This document shows positions 17,512 through 26,681 of a DNA stretch of 64,000 nucleotides, piece by piece. The position numbers were made by a program, and so were the translations under genes. The stretch is from the NCBI RefSeq assembly GCF_012932965.1, contig NZ_JABBXH010000002.1, forward strand, positions 394,573 to 458,572. Reading direction: 5' to 3'. Numbering within the stretch: position 1 is the first letter of the stretch; every line of letters begins with the position of its first letter. Source of the DNA: Thalassotalea algicola (lineage in GTDB: Bacteria > Pseudomonadota > Gammaproteobacteria > Enterobacterales > Alteromonadaceae). The notes under the pieces were generated by a model that did no database searches, was not told the DNA's origin, and worked only from the letters and a program-made list of their open reading frames with translations.

Positions 17512-18663
17512 TTATAAACTGTTAGCGATAATTGTTTTACTCCTTTCTAGAGTAACTGCTTGTGCTTCACCCATCGCCGTTTGACCGTGCCTTTCTAGTT
17601 GGGTAATAAGCGTGTCAACAACTTCCTCACCCAATTGATATTCAGAAAATCTTGTTTTCATTTTGACCGCTTGAAAAAATTGTTCCGTTTTCTCTATCGC
17701 CAGCTTGATGCGTTCTTCATTTGAGCCTTCGTTGATGTCCCAGACTCGACTAGCGTACTGAATAAGCTTGTCTTGTTTTTCGGTTCTCATTTCCCACATC
17801 ATGCGTGGTAAAATGATGGCCAATGTTTGTGCATGGTCTAAACCATAAAGCGCAGTGATTTCGTGACCAATTCCATGTGTTGCCCAGTCTTGGGGGACGC
17901 CAGAACCAATTAAGCCATTTAAGGCCATGGTGGCACTCCACATAACATTTGCTCTAACGTCGTCATTGACTTCGTTAAAAACTTTTGGTCCTTCTTCAAT
18001 TAATGTCAGTAACAAACCTTCAGAGAACCTATCTTGCACTTTACCATTTACATTAAAGGTTAAGTATTGTTCCATAACATGGACAAATGCATCAACAATG
18101 CCATTGGTTAATTGGCGTTCCGGCAATGTCGACATTACCATGGGGTCTAAAATGGCAAATTCCGGATGAACATAAGGTGAACCAAAGGCGAATTTATCTT
18201 TTGTTGCTAACTTAGATACTACTGCATAGCTGTTCGACTCTGAACCTGTTGCTGGCAGCGTCAATACCACACCAATCGGCACTGCTGATTTAACTGGCGC
18301 GTTTTTAGCGAGTATATCCCAAGGTTCTCCTTCAAACTTGGCAGCGGCGGCAATAAATTTACAACCATCAATGACTGAACCACCACCTACGGCTAAAATA
18401 AAATCCACCCCCTGTTCTTTTACTAACTCAACTGCTTTCATAGTGGTTTCGTAGCTAGGGTTAGGCTCTATGCCTGAAAACTCTACAACATTATGTTCTT
18501 TTAGCGCATCACATATTTGTTGGTAAATACCATTGTTTTTAATGCTACCACCGCCGTAGGCAAGCAATACCTTGCGCTTTTTATCTATAGCCTTTGTTAA
18601 TTTGGCAATTTGCTTGTCGCCAAAATGGATAATAGTTTTGTTAGAGTAGGTAAAATTAAGCAT
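17512..18663 (-). CDS. Iron-type alcohol/aldehyde dehydrogenase, YqhD-like
   Basis: I choose the ATG at 18663, with AAGGA seven bases upstream, giving 383 aa beginning MLNFTYSN. It is a group III metal-dependent dehydrogenase very like E. coli YqhD, an NADPH-dependent aldehyde reductase. The nucleotide site GGGSVIDG and the metal ligands in GIVDAFVHVMEQY, DWATHGIGHE and GLDHAQTLA are present. A role in removing reactive aldehydes is known for the family. No regulator of the YqhC type is adjacent. The preference for NADPH is inferred from similarity only. Confidence 0.9.
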   Translation of the reverse strand: MLNFTYSNKTIIHFGDKQIAKLTKAIDKKRKVLLAYGGGSIKNNGIYQQICDALKEHNVVEFSGIEPNPSYETTMKAVELVKEQGVDFILAVGGGSVIDGCKFIAAAAKFEGEPWDILAKNAPVKSAVPIGVVLTLPATGSESNSYAVVSKLATKDKFAFGSPYVHPEFAILDPMVMSTLPERQLTNGIVDAFVHVMEQYLTFNVNGKVQDRFSEGLLLTLIEEGPKVFNEVNDDVRANVMWSATMALNGLIGSGVPQDWATHGIGHEITALYGLDHAQTLAIILPRMMWEMRTEKQDKLIQYASRVWDINEGSNEERIKLAIEKTEQFFQAVKMKTRFSEYQLGEEVVDTLITQLERHGQTAMGEAQAVTLERSKTIIANSL

Positions 18664-18814
18664 AAATAATTCCTTATTAGGCGACAAAAAAGCGCTATGT
18701 TAATCCTTATATGTGTATCAATGTTTTGATAATCAAGAGTATGACGTGTATCAATATTACAAACAGTGAATTTAATATGATAGGTTTATATATATACAAA
18801 GCTAGGCGACTGAT

Positions 18815-19075
18815 ATGACAGAGCAGCAAACAATTAAAGTATTGAAGATCTGTATTGCAATAGGTATTTGTTTGCTTGTCCTTGGACATTATTTTATTAG
18901 TTATGCTAATTTGCCTGAATCTATGGGGATATCGGGTATGATCATTAGTGCAGGTTGTATTGCCTTAGGCTTAATTTTTAGCTTACCAACTAAAATGTAT
19001 TTAACATTTTTATTAGTGACAAGAGAAAATCGACATGCGGCTTCCAACCGCAATAATAGCAGCAACAAGGAGTAG
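18815..19075 (+). CDS. Small two-helix membrane protein, unknown
   Basis: An 86-aa protein with two hydrophobic segments (about residues 9-29 and 40-62) and a polar Asn/Ser/Lys-rich tail. The start is the ATG at 18815, and the ribosome site is weak. It ends 18 bases before the next gene, an orphan solute-binding protein, so the two may be co-transcribed. I do not recognise a family. Confidence 0.6.
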   Translation: MTEQQTIKVLKICIAIGICLLVLGHYFISYANLPESMGISGMIISAGCIALGLIFSLPTKMYLTFLLVTRENRHAASNRNNSSNKE

Positions 19076-19093
19076 TTGTTTGGGAGTTTGCTC

Positions 19094-19903
19094 ATGAAAC
19101 ACTTAAATAATTGCTCTAGTAGTAAATTGTTTTGCATTGCCTTATTTTTGTTATTAATAGTGTCTTTAAATGCAAGATCTGAACAGTTAAAGGTAGGCGT
19201 TTTTGACGAACATCAGCTGTATTTGAAAACTTCAAAGCCGTACCGAATTGGCTGGGATATTTTAATGCATGCAGCAGCTAAATCTGATATTTCTATAACA
19301 CCTGTTGAAGATGCTTGGGCTCGCTCTTTAAGCGATTTGAGCAGCGGTAAAATTGATGGTGTATTCGGCGCAATGAAATCACCTGAACGGATACAGTGGG
19401 CAAAGTTCTCAAAGCCATTAATGTTAGATTCTGTTCACATATTTACTTATCAAGACTCTCTAGTTAACGAAATTAACTCTATTGATAAAAAACACGCAGC
19501 GGTTGGTGTTTCTAAGGGATCAGTGCAGCACAAAATGGCTGAGGAATTAGGTTTTGAAAATATCTACGCAATACTTGATCGAAATGCGCTATATAAAATG
19601 CTTATAGCTAAACGGATTGATTATCTTATCTTTTCTGATTCATTTATTAATTTATATTGTTATAAGTACACACAATCTAAAGCACCTAATTGTTTGAAAC
19701 CTTTGACACCATCATTAACAGAAAACTTTATGTATGTGATGTTTGATAAATCTTCAGCTCATCTTGACGTTAGTATTAACAAGATAAATCGAGCTATTGA
19801 GCAAATGGTAACAAATGATGAAGTAAAGGCTATATACCTTGCTAATTACCCTAATGAAAAAGCGTATAACCGTTGGCTAAAGAGTTGGTTACTTGAAAAC
19901 TAA
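19094..19903 (+). CDS. Periplasmic solute-binding protein, family 3, orphan
   Basis: The start is the ATG at 19094, with GGGAG seven bases upstream, giving 269 aa. The signal peptide (LFCIALFLLLIVSLNARS) is followed by a SBP_bac_3-like fold: LKVGVFDEHQLY, WDILMHAAAKS, DGVFGAMKSPERIQWAKFSKPL. Such orphan domains without ABC permeases are abundant in Alteromonadales and may bind amino-acid-like ligands or have a sensory role. No permease or ATPase gene is nearby. The ligand is unknown. Confidence 0.82.
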   Translation: MKHLNNCSSSKLFCIALFLLLIVSLNARSEQLKVGVFDEHQLYLKTSKPYRIGWDILMHAAAKSDISITPVEDAWARSLSDLSSGKIDGVFGAMKSPERIQWAKFSKPLMLDSVHIFTYQDSLVNEINSIDKKHAAVGVSKGSVQHKMAEELGFENIYAILDRNALYKMLIAKRIDYLIFSDSFINLYCYKYTQSKAPNCLKPLTPSLTENFMYVMFDKSSAHLDVSINKINRAIEQMVTNDEVKAIYLANYPNEKAYNRWLKSWLLEN

Positions 19904-19919
19904 GTTAGTGAATCGTGGG

Positions 19920-20978
19920 TCAACAAATGCAATTCCTACCAGACGACTTTGCTTTATAAAGTTGTTTGTCTGCTAATAAAGTACCTTGTTCAAATTGCTG
20001 ATAGGTTTTAGCTTCAACACAGCCAATGCTTACAGTAATAGGTAATGATCGGTTTTGGATATCAAATTGACTATTTTCAACAGCTTCTCTAACCTTTTCG
20101 GCAATAATAAGTCCGGTCTGAATTTCAGCATCAAGAAAAATCATTAAGAATTCTTCTCCACCTGTTCGTGCGACAATATCTGTATCCCTAACACTACTCT
20201 TAATAACATCGGCAAGTTGCTTTAATACTAAGTCTCCAGCATCGTGGCCATAATTGTCATTGACTTGTTTAAAGTGATCGACATCTAAGACCGCTATTGT
20301 TATTGGAAAGTGATCAAATTGTTCATCTGTCACCATATTCATAAATGCAGTATTTATGAATCGCCTGTTAGGTAGTTTGGTTAAAGGATCTGTATTGGCT
20401 TGCCTTTGCCTTTCTACGCTCAACTTGGTTAATTCTGTGTGACTACGTGATCGGTAGTACTCGCCAATTAAGCACAGGATGATATTAACAATATAGGCGG
20501 CAAAATAACGAGAAACCTCTGCAATCCGGTAGCTTGCTTCAATTTGTTCTGGAGAAAGCACTAAAAAAGCGATACCAGAAAAAAGTACTATATTAAGCTG
20601 CAATCCTCGTAAATAGCCAAATAAAATGAAGAGCGTAATAGGGAAAGGGAACGTCCAATACAAACCTGTATTCAGATGGCCTCCGGTATACACGATTGCC
20701 CAAACCATAGGAATAATACTTAGCCCTGTAATGGTAAAAGTTACTTCCAGTTTTTCATGAAAATAAGAGACGAATGCATTTGAAAAAATGATAACAGCAG
20801 TAGTCAGCAGTATGACCTTGAGTGCTAAATTACTTTCCGCGGGAGTTTTTATGCCAAAGATAACTAATATCGTTCCCCCGATGTAAGTAAAGGCAAAGAG
20901 TACGAGCTTTTTACGTTTAGTATCTATATTCTCACTAGATTTTGTATTTACAAATCGTTGCCACCAGTCCTTTTTCAT
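19920..20978 (-). CDS. Membrane-anchored GGDEF diguanylate cyclase
   Basis: A 352-aa cyclic di-GMP synthase. Residues ~25-185 hold about six hydrophobic segments, a membrane-sensor type N-terminus. The GGDEF domain follows (TDPLTKLPNRRF starts it), with the active-site motif GGEEF and an I-site RDTD five residues before it. It is transcribed toward the solute-binding protein gene (convergent) and is divergent from the GAF kinase gene across 150 bases. The sensed signal is unknown. Confidence 0.92.
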   Translation of the reverse strand: MKKDWWQRFVNTKSSENIDTKRKKLVLFAFTYIGGTILVIFGIKTPAESNLALKVILLTTAVIIFSNAFVSYFHEKLEVTFTITGLSIIPMVWAIVYTGGHLNTGLYWTFPFPITLFILFGYLRGLQLNIVLFSGIAFLVLSPEQIEASYRIAEVSRYFAAYIVNIILCLIGEYYRSRSHTELTKLSVERQRQANTDPLTKLPNRRFINTAFMNMVTDEQFDHFPITIAVLDVDHFKQVNDNYGHDAGDLVLKQLADVIKSSVRDTDIVARTGGEEFLMIFLDAEIQTGLIIAEKVREAVENSQFDIQNRSLPITVSIGCVEAKTYQQFEQGTLLADKQLYKAKSSGRNCIC

Positions 20979-21128
20979 ATGATAGGTAAAGGCTCCTAAA
21001 GCTATAAAACATGTATATTTTGATATTAATCACCGTTGACATATCTAAAAGTATTGTGAATTGTCACTAGACAGTCTAGGTTTGTGTTAACTATAAATAG
21101 ATATTAGTACAAAATTGCAGTTGGTGTT

Positions 21129-22565
21129 ATGACAGCAAATATTTCTACACTAAATCAATTACCTATTGATGAGCAACTAAGCTATTGGCAACGAGCAAGT
21201 CAATTAGAAGAAGGGCGTAGTGAAGTGCTGCGCCTAGTAGCTTCTGGAAAAAGCATTGAATATATCTTGAAGACTTTATGCCAAAAAGCGCAATTATATT
21301 CCCCTGATATGTTGTGTTCAGTATTGAGTCTTAATCTTGAGAAAAAAACCTTACATCCTATGGCGTCAGTATCTTTACCTGAGTTTTATTGTCAGGCACT
21401 AGACGGCGTACAAATCGGGTTAGGCATAGGCTCGTGTGGTACTTCGGCTTTTACCAAAGAGCGGGTTATCGTTGAAGACATTAATACCCACCCTTATTGG
21501 GTTCAGTTTAAAGGCTTAGCGCTAGAAGCAGGTTTACAGGCTTGTTGGTCTGAACCTATTGTAGGAAGAGATGGCAGAGTTTTTGGCACGTTTGCCATGT
21601 ACTATCAATATCCTAATACTCCATCAGATGAAGATTTAAAGTTTATCGAATTGAGTGCCAACTTAGCGGCTGTTGTTTTTGACAATGATTTAAATCGTCA
21701 ACAATTTCTAGATGCCAACAATAAATTGAATATGACAATTGATCAGCGCACACAGCAATTAGAGCAAGCTAATGCTGAATTAGCGCAATTGATTAAGCAA
21801 AAAGAGCAGCTACACATTAATCAAATTAACGCTGAAAAAATGCTTACTACTAATGCATTACTGTGTGGATTTGCTCATGAAGTGAGTACGCCAATAGGTA
21901 ACGCTTTAGTTGCGGTGAGCACAGTACAAGAAAAACTAGAAAAATTGCAACAAGCATTTGGTAGTGGCAAATTATCGCGACGTTTATTTGAAAAACAGAT
22001 TGATCAAATTGCGCAACTGGTGTCATTGAATAAGCGTAGCTTAGATAATGCAGGGGCGCTTTTAGGACGTTTTAAAAGTATAGAAGCAGGTCAAGAGCAA
22101 TACCCTATAGAATCGGTCGACTTAAAAGCATTAATGAAAGATGTGGCAACTAGCGTGAAAGGAGTGTTAGGTCGTCATCTATTAGTCATTGACGTTGATG
22201 CTATATCACTTTCCTGCGCCAAAGAAAGCTTATGGCAAATATTCTATCAGCTAATTGAAAATTCGGTGATACATGGCTTTAAGGACGGGCAAACAGGAAC
22301 AATTCATATCACTGCAGTTAAGAAACATGGCGAGGTTGTCATCAATTATCAGGACGACGGGGTAGGATTAGATGACGAGCATAGTGCCAAAATATTCGAG
22401 CCTTTTTACACCACACAACGTAACAAAAATAATATAGGTCTGGGGTTAAGTACTGTAGGTAATTTACTTGCAAGTGTGCTTAATGGTCGAATACAACTAA
22501 TGCAATCTCCAGTTGGTATTCGTTTTGAAATTGTATTACCGTTAAATCCAAATTCTTTGGAGTGA
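21129..22565 (+). CDS. GAF-domain sensor histidine kinase
   Basis: A 478-aa cytosolic kinase. A GAF domain spans about residues 35-185 (GLGIGSCGTSAFTKERVIVEDI), and a coiled-coil linker about 190-240. The H-box LLCGFAHEVSTPIGNAL puts the phosphoacceptor at H250. The ATPase boxes are present: N (QLIENSVIHGF), G1 (DDGVGLD), F (FEPFYTTQ) and G2 (GLGLSTV). There are no membrane segments and no receiver. No response-regulator gene is adjacent, so the partner is elsewhere. It starts 150 bases from the divergent cyclase. Confidence 0.92.
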   Translation: MTANISTLNQLPIDEQLSYWQRASQLEEGRSEVLRLVASGKSIEYILKTLCQKAQLYSPDMLCSVLSLNLEKKTLHPMASVSLPEFYCQALDGVQIGLGIGSCGTSAFTKERVIVEDINTHPYWVQFKGLALEAGLQACWSEPIVGRDGRVFGTFAMYYQYPNTPSDEDLKFIELSANLAAVVFDNDLNRQQFLDANNKLNMTIDQRTQQLEQANAELAQLIKQKEQLHINQINAEKMLTTNALLCGFAHEVSTPIGNALVAVSTVQEKLEKLQQAFGSGKLSRRLFEKQIDQIAQLVSLNKRSLDNAGALLGRFKSIEAGQEQYPIESVDLKALMKDVATSVKGVLGRHLLVIDVDAISLSCAKESLWQIFYQLIENSVIHGFKDGQTGTIHITAVKKHGEVVINYQDDGVGLDDEHSAKIFEPFYTTQRNKNNIGLGLSTVGNLLASVLNGRIQLMQSPVGIRFEIVLPLNPNSLE

Positions 22566-22663
22566 AGTGATTAAGTGTGTGGAGGAAAGGTAAGTATTAA
22601 CTAAACTGTCCTAGCCAACTTACCTTGATGTTTGAGTTACTAGTTGTAGAAAGGTTTAACTTG

Positions 22664-23149
22664 TTATTTTTTACTAATGCCTTTACATGCCTCATTTTTT
22701 TCTTTAATTGAAGCTTCATCTTTATTGACAAGCGCTTTAAGTATTAGCTGATTACACTTTTTCTCTTGTGCAGACATTTGCGTACTTTCACCATAAGAAA
22801 TTGTTGCGACCATTGGTTGAAAATTAACGGCTGCATCACAGTACATTTCTTTATATTTCTGGTGATGCCAATAGCTTGTTGCACGATTAGATAATGCTGA
22901 ACAAATTTGATTAAACAGAGACTTGGCTTGAATCGTGCAATCTGAGTATGCAGGACTATTGCGATCATGTTGGTAGCAAACCGTGTTATCTAATATGTGC
23001 CACTGTTGATGACTAAATAGGATTTGTGCACCGTGAAATTCAATATTTAACGCTGTTTCGTTTAGCGCCAATCTTTGCTGATTTTCGTCTTGAATACTTT
23101 CACCCAGCGCTGTTAGGTAGGCTGATAAAGCGATAGCCGCAGCAGACAT
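22664..23149 (-). CDS. Unknown 161-aa Cys-containing protein
   Basis: I do not recognise this protein. It begins MSAAAIALSAYLTALGES, which is not a convincing signal peptide. It has six Cys spread along the chain (in TVCYQH, SDCTIQ, NQICSAL, EMYCDAA, EKKCNQL and NEACKGI), which is unusual for a cytosolic protein. The start is supported by AAGGA eight bases before the ATG. It lies alone on the minus strand between the GAF kinase and the choice-of-anchor H gene. It is probably a real gene, but its function cannot be inferred. Confidence 0.65.
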   Translation of the reverse strand: MSAAAIALSAYLTALGESIQDENQQRLALNETALNIEFHGAQILFSHQQWHILDNTVCYQHDRNSPAYSDCTIQAKSLFNQICSALSNRATSYWHHQKYKEMYCDAAVNFQPMVATISYGESTQMSAQEKKCNQLILKALVNKDEASIKEKNEACKGISKK

Positions 23150-23228
23150 TTAACAAATCCTTCTTATTTTACTAATAAGTATCATTCTCGAACTCGAATA
23201 TATAATACTAAGCCCCTGTTATTCAAAC

Positions 23229-24125
23229 TTAATCGGCTATTTTGTAAAAAATTCGTAACTTGCGCGCTAATATGATTAGCCCTAAAAGGCCGATTATAAT
23301 CATACTTGTACTACCACCGTGGTGATCGTCGTGATGGTGAACAGTGTCATATTCATCACTTTCTAAAGGCAACGCATAAAGGCTATTGTTATCATCACTG
23401 CTGTATGTCGCGATTATGCCACTATACCCAACTTCGTAAAGGTCAATTAATACGTCGTAATGAGCAGTATTATACCCGCTAGTTAAATTGCTTAATACTT
23501 CATACTCATCATCTGTCGATTCGCCATATATGATAAAATTATCTGTTGTATGAAAATACTCCCATGGACCGCCATTATTACTTAGGTATATTTCAGCATA
23601 GACGTTAGCTTGATCGACGCCATTATATGTATAAACATCCGCATCAAACGCAACACTGAAGGTCTGATAAAAACCATCGCCATCGTAATCATCAAACAAT
23701 TGGCTATAAGCATCAAATATATGAAACTCTTGAATGATTACTTTGGCTAAATTGCGTTTACTTTTTTGGTGATTACCTTTAGGAGTAGATTGTTGTTTTT
23801 GTAATAGGTGTTGCTCACGAGACAATGGGGTAATTAGTATCACGTCATCAGCTTCACTCAATGTTGTTTCTTCTTGCTGCTTGGTTGATGGCTGACTTTC
23901 TTTTCGGAACCTTTCTACAATTTTATGGCTTTTTACTAAGGCACTTTCATTAACAGTATGCGCATTCTCTGCATCTGTAACTTGGGCATTAGCATTGTTT
24001 GTAAAGCAAATAGCAAAGATAAAACACCAAATACAAAGGATAACTTTATACCAAGTTACAAGCGCTAAACGCTGGTTGATTTGTTTGGCTTTTGACGCTT
24101 TTAAGGTAGACTTTTGCGTATTCAT
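23229..24125 (-). CDS. Choice-of-anchor H family surface protein
   Basis: The 298-aa protein has a long N-terminal signal (hydrophobic core VILCIWCFIFAICFTNNANA) and a C-terminal sorting segment. In that segment a His/Asp-rich linker and Gly-Gly-Ser lead into the hydrophobic IIIGLLGLIILARKLRI, in the manner of GlyGly-CTERM and choice-of-anchor H proteins. The middle part contains DDYDGDGFYQTFSVAFDADVY, a typical choice-of-anchor H segment with a calcium-loop-like Asp cluster. GGGAG precedes the ATG. It is divergent from the PepSY-PhoP-PhoQ-like operon across 186 bases that contain a perfect inverted repeat, so it may share regulation. Confidence 0.82.
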   Translation of the reverse strand: MNTQKSTLKASKAKQINQRLALVTWYKVILCIWCFIFAICFTNNANAQVTDAENAHTVNESALVKSHKIVERFRKESQPSTKQQEETTLSEADDVILITPLSREQHLLQKQQSTPKGNHQKSKRNLAKVIIQEFHIFDAYSQLFDDYDGDGFYQTFSVAFDADVYTYNGVDQANVYAEIYLSNNGGPWEYFHTTDNFIIYGESTDDEYEVLSNLTSGYNTAHYDVLIDLYEVGYSGIIATYSSDDNNSLYALPLESDEYDTVHHHDDHHGGSTSMIIIGLLGLIILARKLRIFYKIAD

Positions 24126-24170
24126 ATTGATGCTCCCACATAGATTTCACTTCATTTAATCAAGTAGGAG

Positions 24171-24209
24171 CTGAACATAAACTGAATAGCTAGTTCAGTT
24201 TATGTTCAG
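24171..24209. promoter_or_regulatory. Perfect 16-bp inverted repeat with PhoP-box-like direct repeats
   Basis: CTGAACATAAACTGAA (24171-24186) and TTCAGTTTATGTTCAG (24194-24209) are exact reverse complements around a 7-base centre. Each arm is also a direct repeat of period 11: on the plus strand GTTCAG-TTTAT-GTTCAG (24193-24209). The spacing of two 6-mers by 5 bases is that of PhoP/OmpR-family operators. It lies 46 bases before the choice-of-anchor H start and 103 bases before the PepSY start. Confidence 0.7.
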
Positions 24210-24311
24210 GTTTATAAAAGTAATTTATCACTATTCGTTATTGTCCGTTTCATCTATGTCTGCATTCTTTTACACTAGGGTGTATTCCATTTTTATGTAA
24301 ATAATATTGTT

Positions 24312-24590
24312 ATGAAAAATTTAGCTTTGGTGTGTGTTGTTATAAGTTTATTGAGTGTGGCAAGTTACTCTGCCAATACTGCTCCTTATGCTGATAAAAA
24401 ACAAAATAGCCAGAAGCATAAAAAGTCCATAAGCGCAGGCCAAGCCGCTAGCATGGTAAAAGCAAAATTTGGTGGCAAAGTACTTAAGGTGCAATCGTCA
24501 GGTAACGGATATCGCGTCAAAATATTAAAGCCAGATGGTCGAATCATTTCAGTTTTTGTCGACGGAGTCAGCGGTCGAATTAGAGGATAA
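24312..24590 (+). CDS. Exported PepSY-domain small protein
   Basis: 92 aa: a signal peptide (MKNLALVCVVISLLSVASYSANT) followed by a single PepSY-like domain (ISAGQAASMVKAKFGGKVLKVQ and GNGYRVKILKPDGR). Small PepSY proteins are often encoded beside QseB/PhoP-type two-component systems and are thought to act as periplasmic modulators. It ends 6 bases before the response regulator, so it is the first gene of the three-gene operon. Confidence 0.85.
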   Translation: MKNLALVCVVISLLSVASYSANTAPYADKKQNSQKHKKSISAGQAASMVKAKFGGKVLKVQSSGNGYRVKILKPDGRIISVFVDGVSGRIRG

Positions 24591-24596
24591 TGGATT

Positions 24597-25268
24597 ATGC
24601 GCTTATTGCTTATAGAAGATGATATGGCATTACATGAAAATTTAAAGCTGTCGCTTGTTGAACAAGGCTATAGTGTTGATTCAGCTTTTGATGGTGAAGA
24701 AGGGCTTTATTTGGGTTCCGAGCATCCTTATGATGCGGCTGTAATCGATGTTGGATTACCAAAACGGGATGGTATTTCTGTGATTACTGAGCTTAGAACG
24801 CTCGATATAAAATTTCCTGTTCTTATTCTTACTGCGCGAGATCGTTGGCAGGACAAAGTGCAGGGCCTCGATGCTGGCGCAGATGATTACCTTACTAAGC
24901 CGTTTCAGCAAGAAGAATTACATGCTCGATTAAACGCTTTGATCAGAAGAAGTGCTGGGCAGGCCAGCCCTGTAATGACACAAGGTGAATTAAGTATCAA
25001 TACGGCGAGTCATCAAGTCACAGTGGCGGGTAAAGCGGTTGCTTTAAGTAGTTATGAATATCGCTTAATCGCTTATTTGATGTTGCATTTAGGAGAGGTG
25101 GTTTCTAAAACAACCTTAACTGAACACTTATATGATCAAGACTTTGATTTAGATTCAAATGTCATTGAGGTCTTTATAAGGCGTTTAAGAAAAAAGCTTG
25201 ATCCTGAAAGCAAATATCAGTTTATCGAAACGTTGCGAGGCCAAGGTTACCGCTTAAAACATGATTAA
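24597..25268 (+). CDS. PhoP-like OmpR-family response regulator
   Basis: 223 aa. The receiver domain has acidic residues in LLIEDDM, the phosphoacceptor D51 (AVIDVGLP), and K101 (TKPF). A winged-helix DNA-binding domain follows (about 127-220, ending FIETLRGQGYRLK). The stretch LTARDRWQDKVQGLDAGADDY closely resembles E. coli PhoP. It sits between the PepSY gene (6-base gap) and the kinase gene (8-base overlap). Candidate operators with PhoP-like spacing occur upstream of the operon and upstream of the DUF3300 gene. Confidence 0.93.
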   Translation: MRLLLIEDDMALHENLKLSLVEQGYSVDSAFDGEEGLYLGSEHPYDAAVIDVGLPKRDGISVITELRTLDIKFPVLILTARDRWQDKVQGLDAGADDYLTKPFQQEELHARLNALIRRSAGQASPVMTQGELSINTASHQVTVAGKAVALSSYEYRLIAYLMLHLGEVVSKTTLTEHLYDQDFDLDSNVIEVFIRRLRKKLDPESKYQFIETLRGQGYRLKHD

Positions 25269-26610
25269 AAACTCACTTAAATTTAGGCTGATTTTTAGTG
25301 CAGTTGCGATGCTGCTAGTGCTTCTCCCTGCCATTGGCTTTACGTTAAACAGTGCATTTGAAAAGCATTTAATTGCCGCGATTGAAAATGAGTTAACAGC
25401 GCAAAGTTACAGTATTTTAGCAGACACGGAATATTTTGATGGTCAGCTTGTTATGCCTACAGAGCTTCTTGATAGCCAATTTAATGTTATTGACTCTGGT
25501 TTATATGCCTTAGTAGAGCGTCAAAATACAGAAGTTACTAATAGCAAAACAATGTTATGGCACTCACCCTCGGCACTCAATCTTTCTCTGATAAATAGAA
25601 CGGACATCTTTCAGCCACCACCACAAGGTGAACGAAACTTTTATCAAGTACAGACTAATAGTGATTACTTTGTTTCGAGTTTATCAGTAAGTTATTCAGA
25701 TAAGGGCATAGAAATCCCAATAACATTACATATAGTCAAGAATCAAAATACTTACCTTTCGTCATTGAATGCCTTTAGACAACAACTTTTTGTGTGGCTA
25801 CTGCTAATTGCTATGGCGTTTGTAGTGATCCAATGGGCATGGCTGAAGTGGACATTAAAGCCGTTAAATCAATTGTCTACTGAATTAAGGCTGGTAGAGC
25901 AGGGCGACAAGGAAAATGTGCAAGGTAACTTTCCTGACGAAGTTAAGCCGGTAATAGAACAACTCAACCATTTATTAAAAAATGAGCAAGCACAGCGACT
26001 TCGTTATAGAAATGCTATGGCTGATTTAGCCCATAGTTTAAAAACACCGTTAGCGACAATTAAGACCTCAGATAAAGTTAATGTAGAAGTAAATAACGAG
26101 GTGGACAGAATAAGCAATATTATCGAACATCAACTTAAAAAAGCCCAAACAGCAGGGGAATCTGCTTGGCGGCTAAGTGTGGATATAGAGCCTATTATAG
26201 AAAAACTTGTCTCAGCATTGACTAAAATATATCGAGATAAACAAATAATTGTCACAAAAAATATTGTGAGAAACTGTAAGTTTAGAGGTGATGAAGCTGA
26301 TTTGATGGAGGTTCTAGGTAATATACTCGATAACGCATTTAAGGCTGCCGATAAAAATATAAGCATACAAGTCACTAATAACAAGAAGCTATTGGAAGTA
26401 CAAATTGGTGATGATGGCAAAGGTATTAAAGAAGTAGATCGGAAAAAAATTCTGCAACGCGGTGTTAGAGCTGATACATACCAGCAAGGCCATGGCATTG
26501 GCTTAGCTATTGTTAGAGATATTGTTGATAGTTATAAAGGTCAGCTTATTATAGAAAGAGACAGCCAACTAAATGGTGCTGCATTTATTATAAAGTTTCC
26601 TGCTTCATAG
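25261..26610 (+). CDS. PhoQ-like membrane sensor histidine kinase
   Basis: 449 aa. The first membrane helix lies at about 10-30, a periplasmic sensor region of ~140 residues follows, and the second helix lies at about 176-194, then a HAMP-like linker. The H-box ADLAHSLKTPLATIK (H258) is of the PhoQ type. The ATPase domain shows GNILDNAFKAA, IGDDGKGI and GHGIGLAIVRDIV. It overlaps the regulator by 8 bases, so it is translationally coupled. The acidic membrane-facing patch of PhoQ is not obvious here, so its ligand may differ from divalent cations. Confidence 0.92.
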   Translation: MIKNSLKFRLIFSAVAMLLVLLPAIGFTLNSAFEKHLIAAIENELTAQSYSILADTEYFDGQLVMPTELLDSQFNVIDSGLYALVERQNTEVTNSKTMLWHSPSALNLSLINRTDIFQPPPQGERNFYQVQTNSDYFVSSLSVSYSDKGIEIPITLHIVKNQNTYLSSLNAFRQQLFVWLLLIAMAFVVIQWAWLKWTLKPLNQLSTELRLVEQGDKENVQGNFPDEVKPVIEQLNHLLKNEQAQRLRYRNAMADLAHSLKTPLATIKTSDKVNVEVNNEVDRISNIIEHQLKKAQTAGESAWRLSVDIEPIIEKLVSALTKIYRDKQIIVTKNIVRNCKFRGDEADLMEVLGNILDNAFKAADKNISIQVTNNKKLLEVQIGDDGKGIKEVDRKKILQRGVRADTYQQGHGIGLAIVRDIVDSYKGQLIIERDSQLNGAAFIIKFPAS

Positions 26611-26618
26611 TTTCGGTC

Positions 26619-26635
26619 GTTAAGTTTCAGTTCAG
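26619..26635 (+). promoter_or_regulatory. PhoP-box-like direct repeat upstream of the DUF3300 gene
   Basis: GTTAAG-TTTCA-GTTCAG has the same two 6-mers spaced by 5 bases as the element at 24193-24209, with one mismatch in the first half. It lies about 47 bases before the DUF3300 start, a plausible activator position. Confidence 0.55.
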
Positions 26636-26681
26636 TTTGCCACTGTTAAATTAAACCCAAGTTCATTTCGATGGGTATTTA

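Noticed and set aside
22587..22626. Perfect 9-bp inverted repeat (AAGGTAAGT with ACTTACCTT) after the GAF kinase
   Set aside because: The loop is 22 bases and there is no T-run, so I could not support a terminator or operator.
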